Assembly (NCBI RefSeq): GCF_009728465.1
Contig: NZ_WOCD01000003.1
Location: forward strand, 868,001-932,000
DNA: 64,000 bases
Direction: 5' to 3'
Source: Psychrosphaera haliotis
GTDB lineage: Bacteria > Pseudomonadota > Gammaproteobacteria > Enterobacterales > Alteromonadaceae
Made by a program: the position numbers and the translations under genes. How positions within the stretch are numbered: position 1 is the first letter of the stretch; each line of letters opens with the position of its first letter. Of this stretch, positions 62,360-64,000 are shown piece after piece. The notes beneath the pieces were generated by a model. That model was not told the DNA's origin. It saw nothing but the letters and a program-made list of their open reading frames with translations, and made no database searches.

Positions 62360-63703
62360 CTAGTTACCAGCAATCTTCATATTTTCAATTAATACCGAGC
62401 CGGTTTGAACCGCACCGCGACGCTCAACATCACCACCAATAGCAACAATCTGTTTGAACATATTAGACAAATTACCAGCAATGGTTACTTCAGATACTGG
62501 ATATTGGATTTCACCGTTTTCTACCCAAAACCCTGCAGCTCCGCGACTGTAATCACCAGTCACTGTGTTCACGCCTTGACCCATAAGCTCAGTTACTAAC
62601 AAACCTTTGTCCATTTTCTTTAACATGGCCGCTAAATCAGGATCAGTTTGGCTAATGTACCAGTTATGAATTCCACCTGCATGGCCTGTTGTTTTAAGGC
62701 CCATTTTACGAGCCGAATAACCAGTTAATAAATAAGTGGTTAACACGCCTGCTTCAATGATATTTCTATCTACCGTAGCGACACCTTCAGAATCAAACGG
62801 ACTACTTGCCAAACCTTGTAGCACATGAGGGCGTTCTTCAATGGTTAGAAACTCAGGTAAAATTTGAGTATCTATGCTATCCATCAAAAACGAAGAGTTT
62901 CGATACAGACTTCCACCACTAATTGCGGAAACTAGGTGGCCAAATAACGTTGACGCTACTTCAGCATGAAATAACACCGGCACCTGACAAGTATCTAACT
63001 TTTTAGCATCTAAGCGTTCAAGTGCCGCTTTTGCAGCTTTACTACCAACCGTTGTCGCCGCTTCCATGTTTTGGAAAATTCGGTCAACGGTGTAAGCATA
63101 ATCTCGTTGCATTTCATCGCCAGACTCTGCAATCACAGAACAGCTTAAACTATGACGACTACTTGGGTAACCTTCAATAAAGCCATGAGAATTGCCATAA
63201 ACTTTAAAACCTTGATAAGAAGATAGTGACGCGCCGTCTGAGTTCGTGATCCTAGAATCAGCTTCAAAAGCAGACTTCTCAGCTTCTAAACAAAAAGTGA
63301 TGGCTTCTTCTGGAGTAATTTCATGAGGATGATATAAATCTAAGTCTTGAATATCCGTTGCCATTAACTCAGACTCTACTAATCCAGCAAATGAATCTTC
63401 GTTGGTATACTTAGCAATATCAATCGCTGCTTTGACCGTTCTTTCCAAAGCTTCATGACTTAAATCAGCCGTTGACGCTGAACCTTTATGTTGACCAACA
63501 TACACGGTAATACCAAGAGCACCCTCCTGGTTGAACTCGATATTTTCAAGTTCTTCACAACGACTAGACACCGAAATCCCCTTCGATTTACTAATCACAG
63601 CTTCCGCTGAAGTTGCACCATGTTGCTTGCTCATGTCTAGCAAATCAGCAATTGCGGTTTTCACTTCACTGATTTGTTGAAAAATGTCGCTATTATTCGT
63701 CAT
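62360..63703 (-). CDS. pmbA: Metalloprotease subunit PmbA (TldE)
   Basis: 447 residues. TldD/PmbA family: N-terminal domain with GISVSSRCEELENIEFNQEG and C-terminal domain with SRGAAGFWVENGEIQYPVSE and TIAGNLSNMFKQIVAIGGDV. With TldD it forms a protease that trims peptides such as microcin B17 and the CcdA antitoxin; PmbA itself lacks the zinc motif carried by TldD. It is divergent from darP, as in E. coli. Confidence 0.97.
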   Translation of the reverse strand: MTNNSDIFQQISEVKTAIADLLDMSKQHGATSAEAVISKSKGISVSSRCEELENIEFNQEGALGITVYVGQHKGSASTADLSHEALERTVKAAIDIAKYTNEDSFAGLVESELMATDIQDLDLYHPHEITPEEAITFCLEAEKSAFEADSRITNSDGASLSSYQGFKVYGNSHGFIEGYPSSRHSLSCSVIAESGDEMQRDYAYTVDRIFQNMEAATTVGSKAAKAALERLDAKKLDTCQVPVLFHAEVASTLFGHLVSAISGGSLYRNSSFLMDSIDTQILPEFLTIEERPHVLQGLASSPFDSEGVATVDRNIIEAGVLTTYLLTGYSARKMGLKTTGHAGGIHNWYISQTDPDLAAMLKKMDKGLLVTELMGQGVNTVTGDYSRGAAGFWVENGEIQYPVSEVTIAGNLSNMFKQIVAIGGDVERRGAVQTGSVLIENMKIAGN

Positions 63704-63791
63704 AAAGGCTCAAAAATACTGGTTAATTTACTCACTTGAGCATACCATAAATCTATATCTTCGTTTATCAAAATCTAATGACCCAATTGTT

Positions 63792-64000
63792 ATGACAAAA
63801 CCATATTATTTAATGCCTGATGATGAAAATTACATCAGCAAATCTGAAATTAAACAAGAAGCAAAAGACCTACGTATTTTTGCTGAAAAACTCGTTAAGC
63901 TTTCTAAATCGCAGCGCCAAAAAATAACGGCGAGTGACGAACTTTTAGATGCATTTAAGCTTGCTGACAAGATTGCAACAAAACCGGATGCATTGCGCCG
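63792..64000 (+). CDS. darP: 5' part of ribosome biogenesis factor DarP (YjgA), cut by the window edge
   Basis: The first 69 residues are present: YISKSEIKQEAKDLRIFAEK-like sequence, then LVKLSKSQRQKITASDELLD and AFKLADKIATKPDALR, the conserved start of the DUF615/YjgA family. DarP helps late 50S maturation. Placement divergent from pmbA matches E. coli. The rest lies beyond the window. Confidence 0.92.
   Translation, partial: MTKPYYLMPDDENYISKSEIKQEAKDLRIFAEKLVKLSKSQRQKITASDELLDAFKLADKIATKPDALR

Overview
The window looks like a chromosomal segment of a marine gammaproteobacterium of the Alteromonadales type. The grounds are low GC, the gene orders (mdh/argR, rnpB-rsmI-lpoA-yraN-diaA-dolP, sspBA-petCBA-rpsI-rplM-zapE-zapG-degQ-degS, murA-ibaG-mlaBCDEF, yrbG-kdsD-kdsC-lptCAB-rpoN-hpf-ptsN-rapZ-ptsO-mgtE, pmbA/darP) and a bc1 complex. 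I cannot name the genus from sequence alone. No prophage, insertion sequence, CRISPR array or tRNA was seen, and no stretch longer than about 300 bases lacks a gene.

Layout. 0-1.3 kb: the tail of an unidentified gene and an SdpR/SdpI-like pair with two palindromic operators. 1.4-5.3 kb: mdh, argR, an NfeD/stomatin pair and a DyP-type peroxidase. 5.5-12.5 kb: an outer-membrane protein with a lipoprotein phosphoesterase, then phosphate genes (a porin and a PstS-like protein, each behind a Pho box), a diguanylate cyclase, a short PstS-like protein and a second porin. 12.6-27.6 kb: a long leftward block with a chemoreceptor, a GAF/HD-GYP protein, a CHASE2 nucleotide cyclase, a metallo-hydrolase, a giant repeat lipoprotein of about 1,890 residues, a FecR-domain protein with a TbpB-like C-terminal barrel, and a TPR/outer-membrane barrel protein resembling a Slam-type exporter. 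27.8-29.9 kb: an AraC regulator, a haloacid dehalogenase and RNase P RNA. 30-64 kb: mostly conserved housekeeping genes for cell wall, respiration, ribosome, proteolysis, peroxide defence, lipid asymmetry, LPS transport, sigma-54 and nitrogen PTS.

The most striking signal is not a gene. Eighteen single-base frame disruptions break conserved, often essential genes (mdh, kdsD, kdsC, lptC, lptB, mlaE, degQ, mgtE and others), so most are almost certainly consensus errors. They fall into two clean classes. Eight are one-base losses from A or T runs. The other ten are one-base gains, and every one changes GAAC to GAAAC (GTTC to GTTTC on the other strand), on both strands and with no shared flanking sequence. 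GAAC/GTTC is the core recognised by a known class of Dnd DNA phosphorothioation systems, which modify only a minority of such sites. I propose, as inference, that the sequence carries the footprint of a backbone or base modification at GAAC/GTTC that disturbed the sequencing. No dnd genes lie in this window.

Frame-disrupted genes are annotated over their full reconstructed extent, with the disruption position stated in each entry.
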